A DNA stretch of 64,000 nucleotides, from NCBI GenBank assembly GCA_023954475.1, contig JAMLHW010000005.1, forward strand, positions 186,001 to 250,000, written 5' to 3'. The stretch's first letter is position 1; each line of letters opens with the position of its first letter. The notes beneath the pieces were generated by a model, which was not told the DNA's origin, ran no database searches, and worked only from the letters and a program-made list of their open reading frames with translations. A program made the translations under genes and the position numbers. This DNA is from Anaerolineae bacterium. GTDB lineage: Bacteria > Chloroflexota > Anaerolineae > Promineifilales > Promineifilaceae. Positions 26,120 through 33,690 of the stretch are shown here, piece by piece.

Positions 26120-26887
26120 ATGACCATTCACCTTTATCTATCGCTAGTTCCTGAAGCACTGATTGCATCTATGCTCCCTCCCGACAGATTCGGCGACTAT
26201 TACGCCACTGGTGAACACAAGAAAAGCAAGGGCGAGGCCATGTTTGTTGAACTCGAACCGGATTTCCGTGATGAGTTCTTCCGCATTGATGAAGGGTTTG
26301 CGCGCTGCGTGCCGCATGCAGATGGAACGCCCAAAAAATCTGTTTATATCTCGACTTACCGTGTGTTGGAACATGTGCCAACAAGCGTCATGCGCAAATT
26401 CTATTTGGTAACAGCCTATGGTGAAGTGCTGGGAATGAATCGCGCCGACTTTGTAGATACCAGCGGTGATGACTTGCATCTGTATCAAGAGATTGCGCCA
26501 GTCAACCCACTGGTGGTCAGCACGTTGAATCCCGTAGATTTTTACGAGTTCCTGACCAAAGATCCGACAAGCATGATCCATTTACCGGCAATCGCCTTTG
26601 TTGAGCTCCGGCTGGGCAATCTCGTTGCAGACCCGGAATTTGGCGCGGTTGGTGATTTACCGTATCCGTACATCCATCACTTGCGCGAGAGTTTAATTGA
26701 CGTGCGCCACAAGAAACCGACACATACCAAGATGGTAAATCGCGTACAACCTCCTGATTTTCCTTATCGCACGATCAAGAACGGGATTTTCCTCGGCAAT
26801 AGAAAGGAATTGGTATATTTCCCGTTACCGCCCCGTGATGAATTGCGCAGCACCTACTATCGGTGGTGGCGTTCGGCCAATAAATAA
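26120..26887 (+). CDS. Conserved-looking protein of unknown function
   Basis: A 255-residue soluble protein I do not recognise. It begins MTIHLYLSLVPEALIASML, has no signal peptide or membrane segment, and is rich in aromatic and acidic residues (FVELEPDFRDEFFRIDEGF, RSTYYRWWRS at the end). A strong AAGGAGG lies 4 nt before the ATG and a TACAAT box at 26103-26108. A bidirectional terminator follows at 26925. Clean signals on both sides show it is a real single-gene unit. It carries no full palindrome copy. Confidence 0.75.
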   Translation: MTIHLYLSLVPEALIASMLPPDRFGDYYATGEHKKSKGEAMFVELEPDFRDEFFRIDEGFARCVPHADGTPKKSVYISTYRVLEHVPTSVMRKFYLVTAYGEVLGMNRADFVDTSGDDLHLYQEIAPVNPLVVSTLNPVDFYEFLTKDPTSMIHLPAIAFVELRLGNLVADPEFGAVGDLPYPYIHHLRESLIDVRHKKPTHTKMVNRVQPPDFPYRTIKNGIFLGNRKELVYFPLPPRDELRSTYYRWWRSANK

Positions 26888-26924
26888 CTGGTAGTTTGCG
26901 CGATGACCGCGCATGACAACGTAC

Positions 26925-26955
26925 AAAAAAGATCGGCAAGATGCCGATCTTTTTT
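26925..26955. terminator. Strong bidirectional intrinsic terminator
   Basis: AAAAAAGATCGGC-AAGAT-GCCGATCTTTTTT at 26925-26955 forms a 13-bp stem with A/T runs on both strands. It terminates the plus gene ending at 26887 and the minus lipoprotein gene ending at 26995. Confidence 0.9.
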
Positions 26956-26994
26956 CATGCGCAACCTATAGGCAACTGTAGGTGCAGCGAACAG

Positions 26995-28149
26995 TTACTG
27001 GTAAATAATAATCACCGGCTGTGGACTTAAAGCCATCACCTGCTCGGGCGTCAGCAGGTAGTCATCGTAGACATAAAACAGTTTGATGCCACCATATTCA
27101 AATGCGGGTTCGTTTGCGTATTGCAAATAATTGAACACCTTGATATCTGTATCAAATGTGCCATCGGAATCAATGACAAGTTCCACATTGGGAAAGTTCT
27201 GAATGAGCGTCTTATCAGGTAACATACTGTTCTTGAATTGATGCAGGATTAAGACACGATTGACGCCGATTTCCTGGGCGATGTCTTGCATGGCAGCCTG
27301 CACTTGATTGATCTGGTCGGCATAGAGTTGTCCTACATGCACGTTGGGAATTTGCTCTTCTGTCATGGCGAATTCAGGATCGATTGCCAGGTGAACGTGC
27401 GGATAGTAAAGCAGGTGCCGAATACGCTCAAACTCGGTCATGATGTCGATGCGACCCGGCTGAATATCGAGAATGCTGGCGACGCCATTGGCATTGGCTG
27501 AACTGACCCAGTTTTCGATGGTGGGCATATCGACAAGATGGCGCATCTCAGGTGGATTCTGGTTTGCGACAGTTGTGACCATGTGATACGCGGGCATAAC
27601 ATAACGATCTGAAAAACCGGCATATTCCCAGGCGAGATTGTGCAATAGACGCAATGTCATGTCACGTGGCTGATTCCCCAATATACCGAGGCCACGTCCC
27701 CACGGGCTGCCGTAGAAAGTAACCAGTCGGTAGCGGCTCAAATAGGGCACGGGTGCTCCCGGGACGGCGTTGACTGCCGGCACAGGCTGTGGTGTTGGTG
27801 CTCGTGTCGGTGTTTCGGTTGGCTCTGGCGTGTTCGTCGGTTCCGGCGTCGCTGTCTCGGTCGGAGTAGGTGTTATGGTCGGCGTTGGCGTGATAGTGGG
27901 GGTCGGGGTCGGGGTATCTGTGCCAACCGGCGTTGGGGTCAAGGTGGCAGCCGGGATTGGCGTGAACGTGGCCGGTTCCGCGACTGGTGCCGGTGTATTG
28001 GTCGGTGTGGTGACGAATGCAACCGCTTCTGTGATTTCTGATGTGGGCTGGCTTGTCTCTGTTGTGTTTGTCTGACAGCTAGCCAAGAAAATAGTAAGAA
28101 TTAAGAGAGCAAGTAAAACATGAAATGATGGATGATAGTATTTGCCCAA
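26995..28149 (-). CDS. Lipoprotein with long Thr/Pro spacer and unassigned C-terminal domain
   Basis: About 384 residues. A hydrophobic signal segment ends in LASC (lipobox). About 90 residues of Thr-Pro-rich spacer (TPTPTITPTPTITPTPTETA) follow, then a globular domain of about 240 residues beginning YLSRYRLVTFYGSPWGRGLG. That domain contains LDIQPGR, HVHLAIDPEF and VLILHQFKNSM, suggestive of a TIM-barrel-like fold, but I cannot name the family. The start is uncertain: there is no ATG. TTG at 28149 has AGGGA 10 nt upstream; an alternative TTG is at 28167. Confidence 0.75.
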   Translation of the reverse strand: MGKYYHPSFHVLLALLILTIFLASCQTNTTETSQPTSEITEAVAFVTTPTNTPAPVAEPATFTPIPAATLTPTPVGTDTPTPTPTITPTPTITPTPTETATPEPTNTPEPTETPTRAPTPQPVPAVNAVPGAPVPYLSRYRLVTFYGSPWGRGLGILGNQPRDMTLRLLHNLAWEYAGFSDRYVMPAYHMVTTVANQNPPEMRHLVDMPTIENWVSSANANGVASILDIQPGRIDIMTEFERIRHLLYYPHVHLAIDPEFAMTEEQIPNVHVGQLYADQINQVQAAMQDIAQEIGVNRVLILHQFKNSMLPDKTLIQNFPNVELVIDSDGTFDTDIKVFNYLQYANEPAFEYGGIKLFYVYDDYLLTPEQVMALSPQPVIIIYQ

Positions 28150-28379
28150 AATGATGATATCCCTCAATATTCAAATTTATTTGGACTGTCCTGCACGTTG
28201 TATCTATAAAACCCTGCGCATTTGTATGCCAAGTGGGGCAAAGATAACATATTTGCACGACTTTGACCTGATATGCAAATCGGCCGATTAAGCAGTTGCT
28301 TTCGGCCGATTGCGTTTATAATCTGATAATGAATGTGGCACAATAATGTCACACATATTGCACCAGGGAAAATTATAAC

Positions 28380-29417
28380 ATGTCGGCCTCACTAATCGAA
28401 TCCAAATGGCAGATATTAGGGTTTCTTTTATTCTGCCTTGTGCTCACAATCGGGTGCGTTGCCAACGCCACATCTGAAACAGTACCAACTGCTGTGCAAA
28501 CTGAGCCGACGCTGACGGCGACGATAGCAGCCACACCCACACAGCTATCGGCCGAACCGGCTACTTTTACGCCCGCTCCCACGCTGACACAGGCGGCAAC
28601 ACCTACATCAGCGCCTTCGCCGACGCCGGCACCGGTCGAAACACCGACAACTGAGGCAGCCCTTGAACCGGAGATTGAAGCGACGACAGAACCCGATTCG
28701 GCCGAATCAGCGTGTCGTTCACTAGACCAACTAACTGACATTGGCCGCAATCGCAACATCGTCTCCGGCCCCTGGCCGCGCCCACCCGCATGGAACGGCG
28801 AACTGCACAGCGGCACCGGCGCGGGCCTCAGCCTGATTCACCTCGGCTTTGACGTAGAAGGACCAACCACACAACTTACCACATTGCTGGACATACTCGA
28901 CAAATACAATATCAAGACCACCATGTTCATTTTGGGGTCCTGGGCTGAAGCATCACCCGAATGGGTGACCGAATTTGTCGCAAGGGGGCATGAAGTCGCC
29001 AACCACTCGTATACACACAGCAACCTGGGTGAAATGAGTGCCGAGGCCGTCATTGGCGAACTGGAACGCACCGAGCAAATAGTACAACAGATTGTCGGAC
29101 AATCGACCAAACCCTGGTTACGCCCGCCTTTCGGTTCGCGTTCGCCGGAGAGCATTCAGGCAGCTTTTGATGCCGGATATACGACCGTCATCTGGACGAG
29201 CAGCACCGATGACTGGCGACCGGAATACACCGCCGATGATATGTGCAATGCGTTGATGGAAGGTGCTTATCCGGGCGCAATTCTGTATACCCACAGTTAC
29301 CGACCGGAGATTCCCGAAGTAACCGAGCGCTTCATCGCCGAAATGATCGATCGCGGCTATACATTTGTGCCACTGTCGGTGATGATGGCCGGTGATCCGG
29401 CCCAATTCATCGAGTAA
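28380..29417 (+). CDS. Polysaccharide deacetylase (NodB domain) lipoprotein
   Basis: A 345-residue exported enzyme. The signal peptide ends LTIGC, then a Thr/Pro/Ala/Glu-rich spacer to about residue 110. The NodB domain (about 155-330) shows LIHLGFDVEGP with the catalytic/metal Asp, EVANHSYTHSNLGEMS with the two metal-binding His, and LRPPFGSRSPE. It likely removes N-acetyl groups from a cell-wall or capsular glycan. The spacer upstream carries two iterated palindromes, at 28268 and 28303, and a TATAAT-like box near 28318. The M20 peptidase gene follows 25 bp downstream. Confidence 0.9.
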   Translation: MSASLIESKWQILGFLLFCLVLTIGCVANATSETVPTAVQTEPTLTATIAATPTQLSAEPATFTPAPTLTQAATPTSAPSPTPAPVETPTTEAALEPEIEATTEPDSAESACRSLDQLTDIGRNRNIVSGPWPRPPAWNGELHSGTGAGLSLIHLGFDVEGPTTQLTTLLDILDKYNIKTTMFILGSWAEASPEWVTEFVARGHEVANHSYTHSNLGEMSAEAVIGELERTEQIVQQIVGQSTKPWLRPPFGSRSPESIQAAFDAGYTTVIWTSSTDDWRPEYTADDMCNALMEGAYPGAILYTHSYRPEIPEVTERFIAEMIDRGYTFVPLSVMMAGDPAQFIE

Positions 29418-29442
29418 ACTACATCGTCTGACTGAAAATCCC

Positions 29443-30600
29443 ATGCAATTATCTGTTGACGCAACCTATTTGACGCAAACATTGATCGATCTGGTTCAAA
29501 TCGATTCGCGCAACCCGTCGTTGACGCCGGATAGTCCCGGTGAAGTGACTGTGGCCGCTTACACGGCGCAGCGATTGCGTGATTTGGGGCTGGAAGTATT
29601 TGCGTATGACGTGGCCCCGAATCGGCCGAATGTGGTCGGCATTCTACGCGGTAGCGGTGGCGGCAAATCCCTGCTACTCAACGCCCACATGGATACAGTT
29701 GGCACAGAAGGGATGGCCGCGCCGTTTTCGGCCGAAATTCGTGACGGCAAATTGTACGGGCGCGGCAGTCAGGACATGAAGGGCAGTTTGGCAGCGATGC
29801 TTGCCGCTGCCAAAGCGATCGTGGATAGGGGCATCGCATTATCCGGTGACCTTTTGATCACGGCTGTGGCCGACGAGGAATATATCAGCATTGGCACCGA
29901 TGATTTGGTTAAACGGTTTTCGGCCGATGCAGCCATCGTCACAGAACCAACCGACATGCGTCTCTGCCGTGCTCATCGCGGGTTTATCTGGTATACCGTT
30001 ACGTCGGTTGGTCGCGCCGCACACGGCAGTCGCTACGACGAAGGCGTCGATGCTATCATGCGTATGGGGCGTTTTCTCCACGAACTCGACAAGCTGGAAC
30101 AGGAACTGCGGCGAAGGCCACCACACCCGCTCGTGGGTACACCGTCGCTGCACGCGGCGATGATTGCGGGCGGCACAGAAATCAGCGTCTATGCAGCCCA
30201 ATGCACACTGCAAGTCGAGCGACGTACCAATCCAGGCGAAACCGTCGCGCAGGCAACAGCCGAACTCGAAACATTGTGCCAGCGTGTCAATGCGACAGAT
30301 ACGACCAATCAACTGGCAGTCACCGTCGATTTCTCACGACCGGCTTTTGAAATTGCCGCCAATCGGCCGATTGTGCAGGTCGTCGAACAGGCTATGTCAA
30401 AGCGATTGGGTCAGGTTGAACCACACGTCGGCGCAACCTTTTGGACAGACGCGGCGATTCTGGCCGCTGCGGGTATCGATACAGTGCTGCTGGGACCCGT
30501 CGGCGCAGGATTGCATTCGGCCGAAGAGTGGGTCGATCTCCAATCTGTTAGCGATCTGGCCGCCGTTCTCGCCGAAACGGCTCGCACCTTCTGTGCCTGA
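29443..30600 (+). CDS. M20 family metallopeptidase (ArgE/DapE/CPG2-like)
   Basis: A 385-residue dizinc amidohydrolase. Metal ligands lie in LLNAHMDTVG (His), YGRGSQDMKGSLAAML (Asp) and AVADEEYISIGT (catalytic Glu-Glu). A dimerisation lid (about 180-290) begins HRGFIWYTVTSVGRAAHGSR, and the last ligand His is in AGLHSAEEWVD. Substrates of the family include N-acetylornithine, succinyl-DAP and peptides; which one is not decidable. The start at 29443 is family-like, without a clear ribosome site. Five palindrome copies lie in it, an unusually dense set. Confidence 0.9.
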   Translation: MQLSVDATYLTQTLIDLVQIDSRNPSLTPDSPGEVTVAAYTAQRLRDLGLEVFAYDVAPNRPNVVGILRGSGGGKSLLLNAHMDTVGTEGMAAPFSAEIRDGKLYGRGSQDMKGSLAAMLAAAKAIVDRGIALSGDLLITAVADEEYISIGTDDLVKRFSADAAIVTEPTDMRLCRAHRGFIWYTVTSVGRAAHGSRYDEGVDAIMRMGRFLHELDKLEQELRRRPPHPLVGTPSLHAAMIAGGTEISVYAAQCTLQVERRTNPGETVAQATAELETLCQRVNATDTTNQLAVTVDFSRPAFEIAANRPIVQVVEQAMSKRLGQVEPHVGATFWTDAAILAAAGIDTVLLGPVGAGLHSAEEWVDLQSVSDLAAVLAETARTFCA

Positions 30601-30639
30601 ATGGTTTTCGGCCAAATAGAAACAGCTTATCGTGGCTCA

Positions 30640-30648
30640 TGCTACAAT
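30640..30648 (+). promoter_or_regulatory. Extended -10 promoter of a leaderless transcript (GNAT)
   Basis: TGCTACAAT at 30640-30648 is a perfect extended -10 element, and 6 nt separate it from the ATG at 30655. No ribosome-binding site is present. It lies 40 bp after the M20 peptidase stop. Confidence 0.55.
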
Positions 30649-30654
30649 TTCACT

Positions 30655-31701
30655 ATGGTACCAGAGATCGCAATTCGGCCGATTCATCCCGACGACACAG
30701 CAGCGTTACACGCTATATTGTCTCATCCCCTCGTAACAGCACAGACACATCAACTGCCCACACTGGCGTTGGAAACTGTCCGAGAGCAGGTGGCAAACAG
30801 CGATACACAATCGCCGCGCTTCGTCGCCGTCGTTGACGGGATCACGGCAGGTTATAGTACGCTGCGGCGCTCGCGCAACCCACGTCGAGCGCACGGCGGT
30901 CGGTTAGACCTGGCTGTCCACCCCGATTATTGGAGGCAGGGTGTCGGCACAGCGCTGCTGGCAGCAGCACTGGATGCCGCTGAAAATTGGCTCAATTTAA
31001 TTCGCGTCGAGCTGGATGTGTTTGCTGATAACCGGCCTGCGCTTGCCCTTTGCGAGCGCTTTGGTTTTGAGCGCGAAGGGTTGCAGCGCTGCACCGTCTA
31101 TGGGCCTGGCGGCTGGCGGGACAGCATCATGCTGGCGCGGGTGCGTGTGCCAAGCTACGATCCGCCTTTGCGAGAGTCGCCGCTGCCGCCGATAGAGCGG
31201 GTGAACGCAGTCGGGACCGTGACCATTCGGCCGAAACGAGCCGAAGATGCCGCCCATATCTACCAAACGATGACCGATCATGCTGTAGCCCGCACTGTCT
31301 CGATGCCGCCTTTTGCCGAAACCGCCCAAATAGTGCCGCACTTCGCCTCCACCGCTGCGACTCAGCATGTTTTTGTCGCCGAGGTTGACGGCGTTATCGT
31401 CGGCAATATCGGCTTGCACCAGAAAACCGATCCCCGTCGCGCTCACGTCGGCGGACTGGGCATGTCCGTCGCACCCGCCTATTGGGGCCACGGCATCGGC
31501 ACACAACTGTTAGCAACCGTCGTCGAGTTGGCTGATACATGGCTCAATCTCAAGCGCATCGAACTGGAGGTCAACGTCGACAATCCGGCAGCCATCCGAC
31601 TCTATGAAAAGTTCGATTTTGAACGCGAAGGATTGAAGCGCCTGCACATTTTCGGCGCGGGCCGCATTGCCGACAGCTTTGTCATGGCGCGTCTGCGCTG
31701 A
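30655..31701 (+). CDS. Tandem GNAT acetyltransferase
   Basis: A 348-residue protein made of two GNAT domains. The first (about 1-165) has LAVHPDYWRQGVGTALLAAAL, the acetyl-CoA-binding motif A, and NRPALALCERFGFEREG. The second (about 180-348) has MSVAPAYWGHGIGTQLLATVV and NPAAIRLYEKFDFEREG. The halves are clearly related to each other, indicating internal duplication. They resemble RimJ/PhnO-like acetyltransferases acting on amines or proteins. ATG at 30655 is chosen because a promoter -10 box ends 6 nt before it; an in-frame ATG at 30601 overlaps the previous stop region. Both halves keep motif A, so both could be active. Confidence 0.88.
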   Translation: MVPEIAIRPIHPDDTAALHAILSHPLVTAQTHQLPTLALETVREQVANSDTQSPRFVAVVDGITAGYSTLRRSRNPRRAHGGRLDLAVHPDYWRQGVGTALLAAALDAAENWLNLIRVELDVFADNRPALALCERFGFEREGLQRCTVYGPGGWRDSIMLARVRVPSYDPPLRESPLPPIERVNAVGTVTIRPKRAEDAAHIYQTMTDHAVARTVSMPPFAETAQIVPHFASTAATQHVFVAEVDGVIVGNIGLHQKTDPRRAHVGGLGMSVAPAYWGHGIGTQLLATVVELADTWLNLKRIELEVNVDNPAAIRLYEKFDFEREGLKRLHIFGAGRIADSFVMARLR

Positions 31702-31743
31702 CGGGTGCGGCAGACCAAAGGCGACACATCTACTGGAGGTACT

Positions 31744-32166
31744 ATGAGCGACAATAACGCTTTCCTGGGCAGTTGGGTAATGGATGTTGCGGCATCTGAT
31801 TACGGTGGCCGACCGTCACCGTTACAAGCGACCTACGTCATTCGGCCGAATCAAGACGCACCCGGCTACACGTTCGACATGGCCTGGACAACCGACGACA
31901 ATCAGCCAATAACGGCAACTTTTGACGGCGTACCAAACGGCGAACGAATTCCCTACGGCGATCCGGCCAAGGGTGGCATGATCGCGCTGGTACGTGTCAA
32001 CGACCGGCAGCTCGACAGCTATTCCTATGCAGGAGATGCTGTCATCGCACAAGCCAGTCGTGTCCTGTCGGCCGATGGCAACACCATGACCGTCACCCAA
32101 TGGGGAATGGGTATCGGCGCAGGTGATCCGCCGCTGCGCAGCGTATCGATCTACCGGCGTCAATGA
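31744..32166 (+). CDS. Small soluble protein, possibly lipocalin-like
   Basis: A 140-residue protein of unknown function. It opens MSDNNAFLGSWVMDVAASDYGG and alternates short beta-type segments (GYTFDMAWTTDD, MIALVRVNDRQLDSYSYAGD, VSIYRRQ), the pattern of a small beta-barrel such as a lipocalin or avidin-like fold. No signal peptide is present. GGAGGT lies 4 nt before the ATG, and a terminator follows at 32299. One palindrome is read as IRPN. Confidence 0.65.
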   Translation: MSDNNAFLGSWVMDVAASDYGGRPSPLQATYVIRPNQDAPGYTFDMAWTTDDNQPITATFDGVPNGERIPYGDPAKGGMIALVRVNDRQLDSYSYAGDAVIAQASRVLSADGNTMTVTQWGMGIGAGDPPLRSVSIYRRQ

Positions 32167-32298
32167 CGCGGTGACCGCCACGTCAACAGCCTGAATGCAG
32201 ACATTGGAAATACCTTGAAAATTGACCCTTGCTGTTGACACGCTCCGGCAACTGCGCTATTCTCGCCTCATCTAAATTCTGATCTGGATAAACTACAT

Positions 32299-32331
32299 AC
32301 CGCCCCAGACTTTAGAGTCGGGCGGTTTTTT
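32299..32331 (+). terminator. Intrinsic terminator
   Basis: ACCGCCC at 32299-32305 pairs with GGGCGGT at 32320-32326, followed by a run of T to 32331. It ends the transcript of the small protein gene at 32166 and precedes the FKBP gene by about 30 bp. Confidence 0.85.
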
Positions 32332-32363
32332 GTTGGCAAATCCACAAGCCTTTGAGGTATACA

Positions 32364-32861
32364 ATGAGCGAAAAAGTAGTGGCGCAAGATATGGTGATTG
32401 GTATTAACTATGTGCTTCGTCTTGACGACGGCACCATTATCGATCAAGCAGCGGCCGACGATCCGTTGCTCTATCTGCACGGTCACGGCAATATCATTTC
32501 CGGTCTGGAAAGTGAATTGACCGGTTTACAGGTCGGAGACCGCAAGTCTGTTACCGTCGAACCGACAGATGCATACGGCGAATACAATCCGGACGATGTC
32601 GAGCAACACCCACGCGACATGTTTCCTGCGGATATGGACCTGGCCGAAGACATGGCGCTGGAACTGCGCGATCCCGAAACTGACAATACATACGAAGCTA
32701 TCATCACGGCTGTGAATGACAAAGTTGTCACCCTTGATTTCAATCATCCTCTGGCTGGTGAAACATTGTATTTCGATGTGATCATCGTCAGCGTGCGCCC
32801 GGCATCGGCCGAAGAAATTGAACACGGCCACGTTCATGCAGAACACAGCCACGCACATTAG
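32364..32861 (+). CDS. FKBP-type peptidyl-prolyl isomerase, SlyD-like
   Basis: A 165-residue SlyD-type foldase. The FKBP half starts VIGINYVLRLDDGTIID and has LLYLHGHGNIISGLESELTGLQVGD. The insert-in-flap chaperone domain spans about 75-120 (VEPTDAYGEYNPDDVEQHPRD). The flap ends DFNHPLAGETLYFDVIIV. The C-terminus HGHVHAEHSHAH is His-rich and should bind Ni or other metals as in SlyD. GAGG lies 6 nt before the ATG at 32364. Cytoplasmic folding or metal storage is likely. Confidence 0.93.
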   Translation: MSEKVVAQDMVIGINYVLRLDDGTIIDQAAADDPLLYLHGHGNIISGLESELTGLQVGDRKSVTVEPTDAYGEYNPDDVEQHPRDMFPADMDLAEDMALELRDPETDNTYEAIITAVNDKVVTLDFNHPLAGETLYFDVIIVSVRPASAEEIEHGHVHAEHSHAH

Positions 32862-33215
32862 CCGTTTACACAGCAACGAGCACTGTTTTCCCCGGCTTTA
32901 AATCCGGGTTGAAACCATCTTAATTCAGCAATAATGAGAATTGGGGTAGATGGTACCGCTAAAATAAGGGGTTGCATTTCAATTTTCATGTATACTAGTA
33001 GCGTCTTGCATGTATTATTGCAAGCACGATGCAATGGGAATGGCTCATTAATGGCCTTTTCCACATTACTTTGAAACTTCACTTCTCGGTTCACTTGATT
33101 GGTTCGCTGATTGTCGTACCAGGGTAGTGCTGGGGGACAATCACCTTCCAATGGAGTGGGTCGGGAAGTTTTGTTTTTTTCTGTTTTTGAACGATTTAGG
33201 TTATGGAGAACGAGA
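32862..33215 (+). other. Long leader/spacer upstream of the RRM protein gene
   Basis: No coding region is credible in these 354 bp. A weak hairpin, CCCGG-CTTTAAAT-CCGGG near 32893, follows the FKBP gene. TATACT at 32991-32996 is a candidate -10, giving an untranslated leader of roughly 215 nt before the GTG at 33216. Cold-inducible RNA-binding protein genes often have such long structured leaders. The segment has no iterated palindrome. Confidence 0.4.
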
Positions 33216-33509
33216 GTGAATATTTACGTTGGAAATATTAGCTGGGGTGCCAGCGAAGCAGACCTGGAAAGCGCATTTGGCGAATACGGGGCAGTAGATT
33301 CCGCAACAATCATCAAAGATCGCGAAACTGGCCGCTCACGCGGTTTCGGTTTTGTCGAAATGCCTGATGATAGCGAAGGTCAATCCGCAATTGACGCGCT
33401 GAATGGTTTTATGCTGGACGGTCGTCCGCTGAAAGTCAATCAAGCACGTCCGCGTGAGCAAAGCGGCGGCAATCGTTATAGCAGCGGCGGCAACCGTCGT
33501 CGTTATTAG
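33216..33509 (+). CDS. RRM-type RNA-binding protein
   Basis: A 97-residue single RRM protein. RNP2 is NIYVGNISWG at the very N-terminus and RNP1 is SRGFGFVEMP near residue 44. A short Gly/Arg/Asn tail (SGGNRYSSGGNRRRY) follows. It starts with GTG at 33216, 8 nt after GGAG. This is the architecture of the cyanobacterial cold-induced Rbp proteins, which bind mRNAs as chaperones. A strong terminator follows at 33616. Confidence 0.93.
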   Translation: MNIYVGNISWGASEADLESAFGEYGAVDSATIIKDRETGRSRGFGFVEMPDDSEGQSAIDALNGFMLDGRPLKVNQARPREQSGGNRYSSGGNRRRY

Positions 33510-33615
33510 GTCGTAATCAGATACGACTCCTTTATCGGCCTGCTTTCTGTGTTAAGAAGGGCGGCCCCGCTTTAGTTTAGAATATCGCCGAGAACGAACC
33601 GGTTCAAAAGCGAAG

Positions 33616-33652
33616 CGCTCCCAAAGTCACTACCACTTTGGGAGCGTTTTTA
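33616..33652 (+). terminator. Intrinsic terminator after the RRM gene
   Basis: CGCTCCCAAAGT at 33616-33627 pairs with ACTTTGGGAGCG at 33635-33646, a 12-bp stem with a 7-nt loop, followed by TTTTTA. It may also serve the convergent gene ending at 33691. Confidence 0.9.
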
Positions 33653-33690
33653 TTTCCGGCTACTTACAGAAATGGCATCACGCACTGTTT

